A stretch of DNA of 64,000 bases from Patagioenas fasciata (GCF_037038585.1 NC_092521.1:76622398-76686397); one strand, 5' to 3'; counted from the first letter of the stretch, positions 39,601 through 53,736 are shown. The notes: generated from the letters alone by a model not told the origin. Program-made: numbers and translations.

Positions 39601-41700
39601 ATGGAAGTCTCTCACCTTATTCAAAGATCATGTTTTTAAGAGCCAGAAGCCAGTCTCTTCAGTAATAATCTCAAAAAACTGTATTAATATACTCTGAATT
39701 TAAAAAAAAAAAAAAAAAGGTCATGTATAATTAAAATATAACAAATAAAGAACACATTAATTTTTTCCCTAGATGTTTGTCCTCTAAGAGAATATTTACA
39801 TCTGCACACAGTTCTGTTTTCTCTCTCACATCCCTCTCCACACACACACAGAGACGTATATATTGAGAGCACATGACAAAGTGAGAGAAACATATGCTCT
39901 TTTTACCACTCTCTGTAAACAAAAACAAGAAGTAACACCTAGACTCAATAAATAAGTCATAACAGAATCCTATCTGATTTCTACAGGTCATTCCAAGGGG
40001 TTTTAAAGACACCTCCTGCACACAGTCCTTAAAAAGCCTGTGTCCCTCTACTTTTAAAGAAAGGGGCAGCAGGGTGCAGGATAATGGAAAGTAAAAGTCA
40101 ATACAGTCTTCCCTCATACGACTAATCAGAACCTACTGTAACTTGCCTAAGTATTCAAGCAATTAATCAAACCATAATAGCAACAGCCAAGTTCTGTTTT
40201 TCCTCAAGTTTTACATTCCCCTAATACAGGGGATAGCACTTTTCCTCAAGCTTATTTGGCCAAACTCTACTGGAATACTACATGTAAAATAGTGTAATGT
40301 GAAATAAATTACTCTCAATCCCACTAACTGACCATGTGTTTATATATTATATATTATCAGAAATAAGTCAGGATCTACTTATACTCCCAGCTGAAGTCAG
40401 CTGGAATTATGCCACTGACTTCCATTCACATAGGGCCATGTTAAACATTTCTGGCCAAGACTTTGTTTTAATACCTGTGAAACACATTGCACATTTTGAT
40501 GCCATATGAGGAACAACAGTAATAACAGTAAGTCAGCCTCGCATAGAGCTATAATATATTTAAAATAAATATGTTAAGACCAGCTTGAATAACAGAGGGT
40601 GCTGAATACTATTTAGTGCCTTTGACCACCTACAGTATCATACCCAGGATACAATGCTAATTTTAGATTTCTGCATGAATGTCACAATAGGATATGCTAT
40701 TTTTGCTAAGTTCTGACATGTCTTTCCAATGACACATCTCCACTTCTAAAGTGGTACTGTAAGGCTATTAAAGCTTCCCGTTACAACTTGGCTTAAAACG
40801 GCATACTACTACAAAGTTCTTTCGCAAAACTCTTATTCATATTCTGATTGACTTTACACAACAGAACCTATTAATAAAACCAAAATAAATACCTGGACAC
40901 AGTATAATTAGAAGAGATCAGCTGTGGTGTATATTAGCCTTCAGTCCTCCTCTAAAGTCTTTCTCATCAAAACCCAAAATAACAGTATTTTACATATATG
41001 ATTGCAACTTTCAGTTCAATGCACAGAAAAATCATTCAGAAATAGCCTTCATTTTCTAGACAGACTACTCCAGGCATCTAGACTATACTGACCACACCTG
41101 CCTCTGTCTTACTAAGTGGCAAAATAGAATACAAAATGTAACATACAAACATAGTAATAAACATATTATTATATTCTACATAATAACATGGATGTTGAGG
41201 ACCATGATCATCAAGTTAACTTAGACCTGTAAGTCACTGAGTACAATGGACAATCGAGTTTTACATAAGAGTTTAAACTACAGATCTGCTGTTTAGTTTT
41301 CCCAAGGAGATATTTTCAACCAAAGTAGAGAGTCAGCAAGTTTGGAATGAGCTTTAGCAATTGACCTTTCTGCTCACATGCACGTCTTCCCTTACCTGCC
41401 ACATTTCAACAGGTAGAATGAGGCTGCTCTGAGAGCTGTCTTCCATCACGACAGATTTTAATACATTTTTAATCATAAAGATTTAAATGTGAGCATGGTA
41501 TTTGGCATGCATCCTGAAGCAAACAATAAGATATATCTTCTGCCAAAATCTCCAGTGAAGACAATCCCAATACTTGGGGGGAAATGTCAGCCAGAAACAG
41601 TTACATGAAGCATAAAACCCCCCTGAGAAGGAAAAAAATCTTTATTTATTAGAGACAAATTTTTCATTCTAATACTTCTGATCTGTTTTTGTGGATTTTC
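33653..41700. other. AT-rich non-coding stretch
   Basis: No exon was recognised over this block. The longest frame is 149 codons at 36859-37308 on the plus strand. It starts at TTG rather than ATG, shows no domain, and is about the longest expected by chance in AT-rich DNA of this size. Simple repeats include an A/C tract at 36122-36172, poly(A) near 39702-39718 and a short (CA)n at 39839-39850. Confidence 0.5.
36122..36172. repeat. A/C-rich low-complexity tract
   Basis: A-runs with AACACC and (CAAA)n units, ending in AACACA. It is the same class as the other A/C-rich tracts. Confidence 0.75.
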
Positions 41701-41704
41701 TCAG

Positions 41705-41850
41705 GTATGCTTAATTAAACCCAGTCATCAACACCAACTTTGTTCAAAAGAGCAATTAATGAATATGGCACAGAAACAGCTTAGCCCTGGAGGAGTCTCT
41801 GACATTTGTTCATAGTGAAGGCTGCTCATTAATTGCTCCCTTTGTTCTAA
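41705..41850. promoter_or_regulatory. Candidate enhancer: paired SOX and homeodomain motifs
   Basis: A 13-base word GAGCAATTAATGA at 41750-41762 recurs exactly as its reverse complement at 41826-41838. Both copies contain the homeodomain core ATTA. Each arm has a SOX-type CTTTGTTC beside it on its left or right (41738-41745 and 41840-41847), both in the same orientation. A further TTAATTAA sits at 41711-41718. SOX and POU/homeodomain pairs are a known grammar of vertebrate developmental enhancers, but conservation is not testable from this sequence, so enhancer function is inference. Confidence 0.3.
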
Positions 41851-44800
41851 GGTTCTTAATGATATTTTTGACACAACACAAGTCATTGTGACTTACTCCT
41901 CACAGCTAGCGACATCTGCACTACGTTAAGTTAATAAAACTACCTTTGAAAGATTTTCAAGGGGATATTTAAAGACACAGGGGAAAAAAGGTCTGGATGT
42001 GTGGAATAAAAAAGCTATATCAAAATTCTTACTAATATCTCCAAGTACACTTGATATTACAGATAATTTAAGCAAACATTTTGTGTTCCATATTTGCCAT
42101 AATTAATGGAACTCAGGTAGAAGGCCACCATGCTATTCCAACCTATTTGAACTGTGCTCCCACAAAACCAGGACACCAGACTGAGTCATAAGACTTCATA
42201 GGTTTTCTGCTGATCATAAGTTCTCAGACAACTGAGAGGATTGGCTTTTTGATTGCTTCAGTAAAAAACATGGTGGTTTTGATTTGTTTGTTTGGGCTAT
42301 TTTGTCAGGGTTTTGGGTTTTGGTTTTTGTTTTGGTTTGGGTTTTTTTGTTTGTTTGTTTGTTTGTTTTAAAAAAAGAAAAGGAAAATAAGGTGGAGAAT
42401 AAAGAGTCTGGCTCTGGGTTATGAAGGAACCACACTGAACCAAAGATCTCTCTAAGAGAGTTAAATCAGGGCTGTTGTAATTTCAAACTTACTTCTGGAA
42501 CTCAAAAGAGATAAGCAAAGGCATCCATAAATTAAAGCCTGCACTCAGTGTGCACTTTATAAGTTTGAAAAATTAACTTGTTTATCTCCATAACATGTCC
42601 ATAGTATCATATCATCCATAGTAGAGTTCTACTGCAAAGCACACCATAATTCACAGAAGAAACATAAAGCAAATAACAAACAAGCTGCATGGAGAGTTCA
42701 TACCTGGAGAACAGCTGAAGGCCCTGTAGATCCACAAACCTTCAGCACACAAACGAAAGAGTGTCCACCCTCAGAGCTGGTGACATTACTCCAATTATCC
42801 TGACCCAGTTTTCCAACTTGAGATTCAGTTTCTGTAATTCGTGTTATATAGCAACCCCTTCTGCCTGCCAATTATTTACATTAACATAACCATCAAGTTT
42901 CATGCAGTTGTATGTGTGAGAAACTCTATGTTAAGCATTTCATTAGCTAATTGTATACCTCTAAGTACTAAAGCGCCACAGCAGCAAAAGATAATGTTAG
43001 CTGGAACCTTGTTTCTAGATGTGGTCCAAAAGGAGTCAGATCCCATAAAGAGCCAAGGCAAGCTGAAGAGGGTAATGCTGTGAGCCCAAGTGGGGTGTCA
43101 GGTGTGTAGTGGCAGAGAGAAGCAAGAAAGTTTTCACAATTTTGCAGTTGATCATATCCAGTCTCCTAGCTCCCACAACATTGTTCTCCTATGACACACG
43201 AGATCTGCTTTCCTCTGAAGCTTTCCATTCCCACTCATCCAAAACATCCTCTCCCACCTCTTATATCTACCAGCTGTTTCTCCCTTCTTGCCTGCTACCT
43301 CCCTCATTATGTTCATTCCTTGAATGAGGCATCAAAAAATAAATAAATAAAATAAAACCACCATCCCACACAATAACAGCTGCTCTTCTCTATACTGAGC
43401 TTCAGGACACAAAACACCAGGACAAAAAACAGCCAGCCATGTGGATGCCAGCAGGCTCCTGCCAGCCCAGGCACCCCTGCTTGCCCAGAGTCCAGCAACT
43501 GCAGTATACACAGTCCAGGCTATGGGAATGCTGGAAAGGTGACCTATATGTCTTAGATGTGACAGAGGCAACATGACACTCAGCACACCTCCTCATGGCT
43601 AATTCAAGGCTGAGCTTGTGCAAGACTTGCTCACAGAAATAAATTTACCTGTTGGGATACCATCTTGGTTGACTTAGTAGAGAAGGAAAGCAGAAAAGAG
43701 TAATTCCACCTAGATAAAAAACTCCTAACAGGCTCTCATCCTTGATGGATTAGTTGGAGACGGATCAGCAAACTACACCAGCACTACCATTCAGACCTTT
43801 TTATTTATATGCATGAAAGAATAACTTGAGAATCTAGAGAATCATTCGTTTATTGCCTTTATACATATATTATCTTTTAGCAGAATGTAGGAGTATCCTG
43901 GCCTGCCTTATACCTTAGGTATCGTCCCACACATGACAGATCTAGCAGAATTAAGTCAAGTTATTAAACTATGAAGCCAGGGATATTCTGGTTGTTTAGC
44001 TTTTTTTGGCCTTAAAATCTACACAGAGAAAAAAGCAATCCAATGGAGCATAAGAGCTCATTTCTTTAGCATTGCTATACCAAAAGGCAGATAACAAATC
44101 CTGTAGAACACTTATTTCCAAATTTTTTTGGACCATGAAGCAGTGTTATGTCAGCCTTCAATATTCCAGCCTCTTCATTACTATTAAACAAACTAAGCTT
44201 TAATTGAGAACCCTACAAAAAGCAACACACTACCACATGTGTACCTGTTGATCTCACTTTTGGAACTACAGTTGCAGCCTGAGGGAATACATGAGGAAAT
44301 AACCTAAAGAATTTCAAAACTAAAACATAACAACTCTACTGAAATCTTACACAATACAAGGATTTAATCACAGCCTGCAGCAAGAGTGCACAGCAATATA
44401 TACCATAGGCAAACTATAGAGAAACACTTGCACTCAGAAATTGTCCATCAGCTCTCAGAAAAGTATATTAAAACCTCAAACTTCTGTGCACTTTCTTATT
44501 ATTGTAGTCAAATTATCTTGTCCATGTTACTAGTCCATCTAAATTAATACAACCTCATAATTTAGCAATTCTGCTGATTCAGTTTTATCTTCTGAATCCA
44601 GTCAAATCACATCATGACCTTTGCCTTAAAAACATCTCACTATAGTCATCTTTCAGTTTTTTCACTCTCAAGCAAAGTTGCTCCATTCTTCCCTGCAGTC
44701 CAGCTTGACAGAATAATGTTAAGAAGTTTATGAATTTTAGATACTACACATAATCAATATTTGATGCCAACATTTCTTTGCTCTTCAAAGAGATGAGCTC

Positions 44801-45100
44801 TTCAGAGCTCAAAATAAAACTATCGACTACCAGAATAGTGTCCTGATCTCTATTTCAATTCACTTTGTCTTCTGGCATGGTCTTGTGCACTAACCACTGG
44901 ACTGACGCTGATTAAGTTCTTCCCTGCAGAAAGGCTTCTCTGTCTCTCCACTATCATTTCGTTTGTCTGGGATGCTACAGCAGCATTTTGACTAAACAGA
45001 AGTAGCACATGATCTAGCCAGTCCTATTGTTTGACAAACTGGAACAGACTGCAAAAATGCGTGTGTGAATCTATGTGCTTGTATGTATAGAGAGATATGT
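41851..45100. other. AT-rich non-coding stretch
   Basis: Nothing gene-like was recognised. It includes the T/G-rich tract at 42273-42369 and an (AAAT)n run near 43338-43354. A slightly GC-richer part near 43400-43620 yields overlapping minus-strand frames with no likeness to known families. Confidence 0.5.
42273..42369. repeat. T/G-rich low-complexity tract
   Basis: TTTG units are mixed with GGG runs spaced by TTTT, then (GTTT)n. It is introduced by GGTGGTTTTGATTTG. Read on the other strand it is an A/C-rich tract ending in ACCACC, like several others here. Confidence 0.8.
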
Positions 45101-45104
45101 GCAT

Positions 45105-45157
45105 ACACACACACACACCCAAATAAATAAGCAAACCAACAAATAAATAAATAAATA
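45105..45157. repeat. Compound (AC)n and (AAAT)n microsatellite
   Basis: Seven AC units at 45105-45118 are followed by AAAT units, with a GCAAACCAAC interruption. It is a compound simple repeat, probably variable between individuals. Confidence 0.9.
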
Positions 45158-45159
45158 GA

Positions 45160-48100
45160 TGTGGGAACTGGAAGAGCTTAATTTTCACCATGTATACAGT
45201 AAACCAGGAAAAATTTATAAATACTATTTGCAAACATTTCTTTAAAAAAATTACATGTGTCACAGATGCATTTTATAATTAATATAAAGCTTTTAAATTA
45301 TACATAGGTTTTACTGTCAGGAGGGAGCATTACTGTGATCCAGTCATGCAACCAGAACAATTTTGGTCACTAAGCACCACTCAACAATTCCTACACATTA
45401 GTTATTGTTTAAATGAGTTTTTCAACACCTAGATTTAATTCTAATACATTTTTCACACATTACTAAAGTCTCTATCAATGCTCTAGTTTAACTATACAAA
45501 TGCCTTGTACTTGATTTTCTTTGATGTTTCAGAACCTCAAGCAAACCAAACACATCATCTGCAGGATACAGGCAATTTCTAGTCAATAGAAGCTCTAGAG
45601 GAAGGCATTTTACTAGCGTCTCCAGCTTACTTCATGTCACCCTGCATAAGACACAATAAATCTCATCATTTCAATGGTTCTGCACAGAATGACTCACATT
45701 CTTCATTTCATGTGCTGAGCTATAGTAGAACTCACTGAGAGTGATCATACCCCATAGACAAGTATGGACTTCTCTGTGTGAACTGAGACACCATCTGTAG
45801 TGGCCTTAGGGCAGGGATGCTGGATTTCCACTCATTTTTGAACAGCCAAGTCCACCACCATGAAAAAAGATACTGGAAAACTGATGAACAGCTTTTTTTG
45901 GTGATGAGCTCCTGGGACCAAGGGATAAGGAGTACAGTTGTCACCCTAAACGCTGTTAAAATTGTGATAATATCTTGGGAACTACTGTTGCAAAAAGAAG
46001 CTAAATGAAACAACATTTCAGAAGAACATACCAATAGCTTATATACCAGTTGCCATCACTAAGGCTGAAAAGATTATCAACTAGGCCTGCTCATCACTTC
46101 CTCCCTGGTTAGCTGCCTACAAGAGCAATCTCAAACTCTTTTCAGTCACAGCATGACATGTAAACCTGAACAATATAATACTAAGTCTTGTTAACTCAAA
46201 TCCTTATGACTTGGTCATAAAAGTAAGGCTCCTATAAGCACTCCAGTTCACATAAGCCTAATGCTTGTAGGCCTAGTTGTACAATGATGGAAGTCAACCC
46301 AGATGCTATCATAAAGTCAAAAGTTTTTTGTTGTGTTTTTTTTTTTTCTCCTCTTAATATTTGGAGAGGCAGGGTCAGATTAAAAGTACCTAAAAGAAAA
46401 CATGAATGATAGTCAGGAACAGCCAGACAGCTGGGTTTTTTTGAAGATCACTCATCCCAGTTATCAACTATCTATAGATATTAATACACTCGCAGAAGTA
46501 CTGTTCTTCATATGAAGATTAATTTGTAGAAAATATTTGTCTATGTGGAAGTAAGAACATTCAACATTTATTATGCATAATTTCTTATAAAGCTTATAAA
46601 GTTTTAGGCATCAAAGCAAGAAGGAAATAAGGGACTCAAGTGTGCCAGAAAGCAATGCTTCCCACAATGCAGAAAGTGGCAAGGGGAGACAAGCAGCTGA
46701 CTCAGCACAACGCAAACCAAGTCTGCTGGTTGAAAACAAAAATCTCTAGATTCTCAGGTTTTATTTGTAATCAAGTTCTTTAGATGTGATCAGTGGCTAC
46801 AGATGAATCTTTGAAGGTGTCAGCAGAGATGGAAACAAGAGTGGTGTCAACTGTACTGCTCAAATCAAATGCCATTTTCAAGATTTCCAGTGTTGGCATT
46901 GTTAGCAGTTTGGGGCTTATAAAAACATTGAAGTTGATGATATCATCAGGAAAAAAAAAAAATCCCTTTTTAAAGACTTTTTAACAGAGAATGCTACATC
47001 TACAAAAATACTAAACACGCCAATTACAAGTCAGGTCTGATTTCTACAAAACAATCACAGTAGAACAAAAAGGTAAGTTAAGCATATGAGTTGTTCCTTG
47101 TACACAAATGGAAGTCCCTATTTTAGAAGGGATAGAATTCTTATATTTGCTCTTATTAAAGTATTTGCAATATGCCTCTGCAACACACTAGAACTTTTTT
47201 TTCTTTATCGTTCTTGAAAAAAAAAATTTTAACACAGCATCTCTACAGCTGATGTTGAAGGACAAGCTTTGTCAACAGTCATCCTATAAAAAGATTAACG
47301 TGTTTTGCTGAAAGGTAGATAGCCCATTGCAGGCAATGCATCTATATGGGTACTTAAAAGAAAATAACCCGTTTGTTCAAGTTATTTTAAGAGCACTTTA
47401 TGACTTCAGGTTTGAGAGACAAATATAAAGAGTCAAGTCAAATATCAGAATGAGGTGTTTACCTCTAGTTCAAGACTATTTTTCTTTAAACCCTGATACT
47501 GATCTTGTTGGCCTTAAGATTAAATAAATTTGAAAAATAATTTTCCCAGCCAATTATAGATAACAAAACCAGATTTTTCTAATAAAATCTAGTTGCAAAC
47601 TCATTTATGGAAAGGATACTGAAGGAAGCAAACAAGTCCCTCCACCTAGACCATTAATTTAATTTAGAACAATGGACAACAACTGCCAAAATAACAGTGA
47701 TTCCTATGCAGAGCCCAGATCTCTCTTTTTGCTGTTGTTGCTAGCTCCCGTTTTTCAGTTACCAGCAGTTAAAGGATGATGCCCAGGCTGCACTGGTTTG
47801 AGTTCAATAACGAAGACCTATCTAATGCTTCAGGTAAGGAGTCTAATACTATGCACTTGGGAAAGCAGAAGTATTAAATTTGAGAATCTTGCAATATTCT
47901 TGGGCAATTCAGTTGAGTCTGTGCACTCTGGCCAAGTTTTACCACAGAACTACATTTCTTGAACAAGTCTCCAGGGCCTGCGGTAGCAACATTTTAGGAC
48001 TCCTACCCACATCCATCAAGGGAAGCTTTTCGCCCCACAAACACCAACTTCTTCACCTTTCCCAGGTCTCTAGATCTGCATGCATGAACTCACGCTTTTG

Positions 48101-51100
48101 TCAAATCAATGTAGCTGTTCAGAACAGTTATATCATTTTGTGCTATCAATTTCAACAGCATGTACCAGAATCCATTATCATTTTTCTATAGAGTAAGGTC
48201 TGACAGACAAGATCTGGAAGACTGAGCTCCAGTTTTTAATAGGTTATTATCCTGAATTTTCCCACTTCCTGACACACTCAAGGGCAACACAATAAGATGT
48301 TTCCTCTCAGGTTTCTCAGTGGATGAGTTTAGGCTGCTGGTGAAGACAGGCATACGTCTGCACCTCAGTCCATTTGCAAGCCCCAAAAGGGAGCCCATGG
48401 CTTCTTACAAAACTAACATAATAAACTATATGAACACACTTCAGACCACTGGGGCAAAAATCCAGCAGAGCGCTTCTAGCAGTCCTAAATTTCATTGTTG
48501 AGGGACTAATCAGAATTTCTATCAGCACACACAATCCTCTTTTCCCCTCCTTCCTCACCTAATAATACTCATTGCATACCTGCAGTTACATGGTGGGACC
48601 AGTGCCTAAGGGCCTTGCTGACACCAGTGACCAAGGGTACTTCAAAGAGAAAAAGTGTTTTCAAGAGGATCTTCCCTAATACTGTTTATGGTGTGGCTCC
48701 ATGTGAAGAGTTACATTAGTGCAACTAAAAGGACCCCGTAGACAACTGAGTGACATAAAGCCATAGGAATTGCCAAGGAGGACAAAAAGCCACAACACTC
48801 CCCAGCTGGCACAGCATTCTGCACCTATATCTGCCTGTCTTCAGGCAACACAGCACCCAGTGGTTTTCAGGTCACAAAGAGAAACTTTTATTAAAGGACA
48901 GGAGTTAAAAGGTAGGTTCTGGATGACCGTTTTTGAAGTATTTTATCAAGTGAGAGTCAGAATGTGGCTTTACAGTGTCAGAAACAGGTGCAAGAGAAAA
49001 CAATACCACCAATATCACCTTCAGCTATTTCAGTATTGCAGCTAGTTCATAATGCTAATGGTTCAGACTCTTGGCTTACTCTAGGCTGATATGGCTTGAA
49101 AGGCACTATCAGGAAACAGTCATTTCTATTCCCTTCCAAAGCTGAAACACCATCTTTTGCCTAAACTAAGAGCCCTATGTTGCAGTACTGGGTAATATAT
49201 CACCACATGCTAGTAGCATTTTAGAGTATTTACTCTCTCTTAGACATTCTTATCAAGTAATTCAATATCATTGTTTAGGTTTAAAGAGGAGCAAGGAAAA
49301 GCATGCACTGGAGCAAGAGAAGCTAGATAAAAATTACAATACACATGCGCTGGTTTTCACAATAAAATATAATAAAACAACCATATAACCCTAGCGCAAG
49401 TTTGGAATAAGAAAGGAAAGAGAAGAGGCTATCAACAACTGAACCACAATTAAGGAACATACCAGCCCACTAACCATGGACACTCCCTTTTCACAGTCTC
49501 CAACTTTGACTCTGACTTAGTAAAGAAATCCTAAAATTTTGCTATACTTTGAAAGACACAAGGCAATACACACAACCCTTCCTCCTGTAACTAGCAATTT
49601 TCCTCAAGTACTCAGAAATTTCAGTTCTATCGGACAAGGTCAACAGAAAGGGCTTCATCCCATGTATCTTCTCCCATACCAAAGCCATTTCAGTGGTGCT
49701 CCCAGGGTACACTTCATAACTAGGGGGGATTGCCAGTGCAAACGTTAGTGGGCTTCCACTGAAACCAGGTCACTGAGATGATCCAGATTATGAAAAACAC
49801 ACACACACAAAAGGCAGCAGGAATTTCTGGAGGGACTTTATGCTGGAGAAAACACAGCACGGAACAATGGCCTGAGCATTTTTAAAACCACAACACAAAT
49901 ATTCATTCACATACCTTTGTCCGTAGAGTTCACCAGCTATAAATATAAACAAAGTGGCTGTGGGTCAGAAGGACAAGGCACAAAATTATTAAAGTACTCT
50001 CTCTCTAGCTACAGAAGCCTTAGAGTTAACTTCACATGAAGCATTCTTAAGGCCTCAGTGCAGACTTCATACCAATCCCACCTTTCTGCTACTATCACTG
50101 ATGAATATCAGCTCCTCTGTGAAGTTGCTCAACTTTCCAGTATACACTGGGATACAAGCATGGATTTCTTCCTAAAAGGTCCCCAAATAGAGATTCGCTT
50201 TATTAATATATTCATACAAAAATAATGAGTATGGAGATAAAGAGCTGATTTACACAGCAGACAATTGGATTGTATCAGGATACCTCAGGTGAGACACAAA
50301 ACTGAGACTAGATGCATGAATAAATCCACTAAATGGCAAGATATTTACAAGCTTTATACTTTGGAAGATACATTCTAGCAAAAAATCAAGAACAAGACAC
50401 TAATTAGACTGCAGTTTTGGGGTCACTGACTTGGTTTGCATTTGCTACCTTCCTGCGAAATGTTATGTAAATGTGCTATACTTACAGTCAACATGGCAAA
50501 TTTCTTAAACAAATAGTTGGACACGTTTATGAAGCAAGCTAAAAGAAAATCCCCAACCTTCTTTAGAAACAATTTACTCTTTCAACAACAACAGATTTAA
50601 CAGCAAACTGTACCTCAATTGCACAGTTCCAGCTGTGACATTCCCCAGGTTTCTGTTAAGAATCATAGATAGCAGACTGCCACCTGCCTTTCACAGATCA
50701 CAGCTGCAATGCCGCAGCCTGGAAATTAAAAGTAGCCTACCGAGAATAGTTGACAAACATATCTCCAAAGGGTCAGTTAGAAGAATGTTAGTGTTTGACA
50801 AAAACAACTCCTCCTTTTGAATGAGTTGCAGCTTTTCGAAAAACATTTGGAGAGATCAAATGTATAGTCTGTAACTTAAAACTGTTTCCGATGAGGAATG
50901 TATACACATGCTGAAGAGGCTAAAAGGATGATAATGAAAAGAAATTGACTGATTAACAGTAATTTGGAGAACTCAGCACTGACAAGAACTCCCATTAAAC
51001 ATTTCCATAAAGTGATGTTACAGAAAATGAGAAGTTCCTTGGTGCTGTTTCCTATAATTAAGACAGCAGCAATAACAATTTGTCTCAGGAGCTGTAGTAA

Positions 51101-51240
51101 CTTTAGAGCATATATTACCAAACATCAAGATCATAGCAAAATTTTATAAACCAGATGTTAAATCTAAAGCTAAATTGTATATCACTGATATTCAGAAGTT
51201 GGTCATAGCAACATATTAACTAATTACTAGATACTGCTTT
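45160..51240. other. AT-rich non-coding stretch
   Basis: No exon was recognised. The frames are at most 103 codons and lack family likeness. A poly(T) run occurs near 46338-46349 and a short (AC)n at about 49798-49808. Confidence 0.5.
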
Positions 51241-51267
51241 ATGTTAACGGTATTGGATTACACACCC

Positions 51268-51338
51268 CCTCCCTCCCGCTATCAACCAATAGTGCTGGTA
51301 GTACACACCTACTATCAACTGATAGTACTATCAACTAT
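51268..51338. repeat. Cluster of CTATCAAC words with small dyad
   Basis: CTATCAACC, CTATCAACTG and CTATCAACTATCC occur within about 70 bases. The middle copy forms the dyad ACTATCA-AC-TGATAGT at 51311-51326. It looks like a degenerate short tandem array rather than a known repeat. Confidence 0.5.
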
Positions 51339-51657
51339 CCACTTACGTGTCCTACAGCATAGAAATAACCCACAGCCAACACTCTGAGTGATACAGCCCT
51401 TGCAGACCAGAGTGCAGAAAGCGGCCTGTTCCTGCCCATCCCTCGAGCTCAGCTTCTCCCTTGGCTTAATTCCTTCACACAACCTCTAACACATGAACTG
51501 AAGTTCACAGGAGGCTCATGTTGTATTTCTGCAGCTTGTGGCTTGTAACATACAGCTTACTCACTGAAAAGTAATGAACTTCATTCAGTGAAAATCCTGT
51601 ATTTGTATAAGACTACATCAACAGAAGTTAGAATCCATGTGGTTTTGCCAAGTAGCT

Positions 51658-51674
51658 GGGGGGGGGGGGGGGGG
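51658..51674 (+). repeat. 17-base poly(G) tract
   Basis: Seventeen uninterrupted G residues are followed by AAGAAAAAA. Runs this long are rare in vertebrate DNA. They can fold into a G-quadruplex and are unstable in length. The exact count is also prone to sequencing and assembly error. Confidence 0.9.
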
Positions 51675-53035
51675 AAGAAAAAACCCACCTCACACAAAAA
51701 ACACTCCAACACCACACTTTTTCTTCTGAAAACAGCAAAAAATACAGTTACCACCCCTTGCATCTCTGCCCAACAGGAAATGACTACAAAAAACCTGATA
51801 TAACCAAAGTTTATGGTTCATTACAAAGTGTATGAGTACTCATACCACCTGTAAGTATTTTAAGAAAACAGCATTAGTTAAACATTAAAGAAATAAGACA
51901 CTACAGATATTAATGCCTTCAGCTTTCTCAATCAAAACAAAACAGTTACAACATGCTAAGGAACAAGTAGTACAACTTAAAAACAAGTGTTTACATTACT
52001 TAGTTCAAAACAACCTCTCAAACAGGAAAGTAAACTGCCACCCTCCAGAGCAAAATCTCAGATCTCAGCAGGACTCCTCACAGCTGTTCAGCATTAAAAT
52101 GAGAAAATGAGATGAATCCATTAGTAAATGTAATAAAGTTAGATTATCAGTACCTGCTGGAAAAGAAGGTGGGAACACAGCACAAAATACAGAAGTCTAT
52201 CAAACTCTTCACTAGACCAAGTACAGTACCTGAGACCATACCTCAGCCTTTTGAGACAGCAATACACTTTTGTTTGACATCATATATATCATATATATGA
52301 CATCACCAAGTTTAACAATTCTTAGTAAGCCTAACTTTGCCAGACTGAGTCAGTGTTACTCACATAACAACCAGAAGACACTGAAACTGCTACAACTAAG
52401 ATCTGAATGCAATTTCAATTATTTTTTAAAAAATCTATTTTATAGCACTCTATCTGGGCTAGCAGCATACTTGCCTTTCACACAAAAATTCAAACTAAGA
52501 GCAGTTAGCTTTCAGAAAATACAGTCTTCAAATAAACTACCTTAGGTCTGACGGAGCACGCTATTACAATAACTTTAACAACAGGTTTCAGTTTCAGGAT
52601 GTTTTTCTCAGCTGTAATCTTGCAAATTCTAACCATCTTCCCAAGGGTGCGTGTGCATGCATGCACCGACCTCTCCTGCCAATAGTCAGGTTTGCTGAAG
52701 GAATGGATAGTACCGAAAGCTCCCCCCCCATCCCTGCTGCCCCCCAGGAATAATCCTGGGCAGATAATCGTTCTGTAAATCTAACATGCATACTTAGCAT
52801 CTAGAATGATACAACAAACCCTAATAGCTGTCAATTATCTGGTAAGCAATTCTCACAAAACGATGGATTAATACAACAGACCAAGGTGTTTCCTTCTGCG
52901 TCGTTGCAGAACAGTAACTCAAAGTCAGCTCTTCAGAAAATGACAAAATACGGTTACACTAGCGACCGAAGCCAGTCCAGCTAAGTAACAGCGCCAAGAA
53001 ACACACACTGGGACTTCGTACTACAAGAACATCCC
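51675..53035. other. AT-rich non-coding stretch before the CpG island
   Basis: Nothing gene-like was recognised. An AT-rich palindrome lies at 52281-52299. G and C content rises from about 52640, with runs of C near 52720-52745, towards the island. Confidence 0.5.
52281..52299. repeat. AT-rich odd palindrome
   Basis: CATATATAT, one C, then ATATATATG. The palindrome is flanked by a direct repeat of GACATCA (52275-52281 and 52299-52305). Its low complexity makes a chance origin likely. Confidence 0.6.
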
Positions 53036-53736
53036 ACCGAATCTTCCACGTTCCTCAGACAACTGCCGGTGCCCTCCACGCCGCTTCTCGTTTGCTCGCA
53101 CCAGAAGAAGCTGCGGAGCAAACTTCACTTGCCCAAGTGTAACAAAACCCCACAAAAAAACGTTTCAGAGCCACCGGCTGCCCTCCCCGCAGCCGGGGCT
53201 CAGAGACCACAACACACCTTGTGCTCCTAGGCGAGAAAACCCTCCCGCGGGTGCGGGGGCTCCCACTGCACGGAGCGCCAGAGGGAACAGTTTGGGTTTC
53301 AGCCCCGTTGGAGATACGGCTGCCTGCCTGGATGAATTTTCTTTTCCCGAACAAACAGCGCTGTCTTCGGGCAGAACGACCGCCCGTTTGAAAGGCTCGG
53401 TGGACTTTCGGGGGTGGAGCCGGGCAATGCCCGAGCCGGGCTCCTGCCGCCGGCCACACTCCCCGTCACCGGTCCCCAGCGGCAGCGCCGCTCCGCCTCG
53501 CTCCCAGCTCCCCCTGCCGGCACCCTGCCGCTGCGGCGGCCGGGACCCCGGCCGGCCTCCTTGCCACCCCGGACACCCCGGCAGAGCCGGGAGCTCAGCC
53601 CCGCGGAGCCCCCGGGAGGCGGCCCTGGGGACGGAGGAAGCGGCCAGGGACGCGCCATCCCCGTGCCACTCCAGGAGCCCCGCCGCCCTCAGCCCGATCA
53701 CCGCGAGGGGGGGGAGAGGGGCCGGGAGGGGGTTAC

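Noticed and set aside
52281-52299. AT palindrome as a functional dyad
   Set aside because: It is made of alternating AT. Such palindromes are common by chance in AT-rich DNA.
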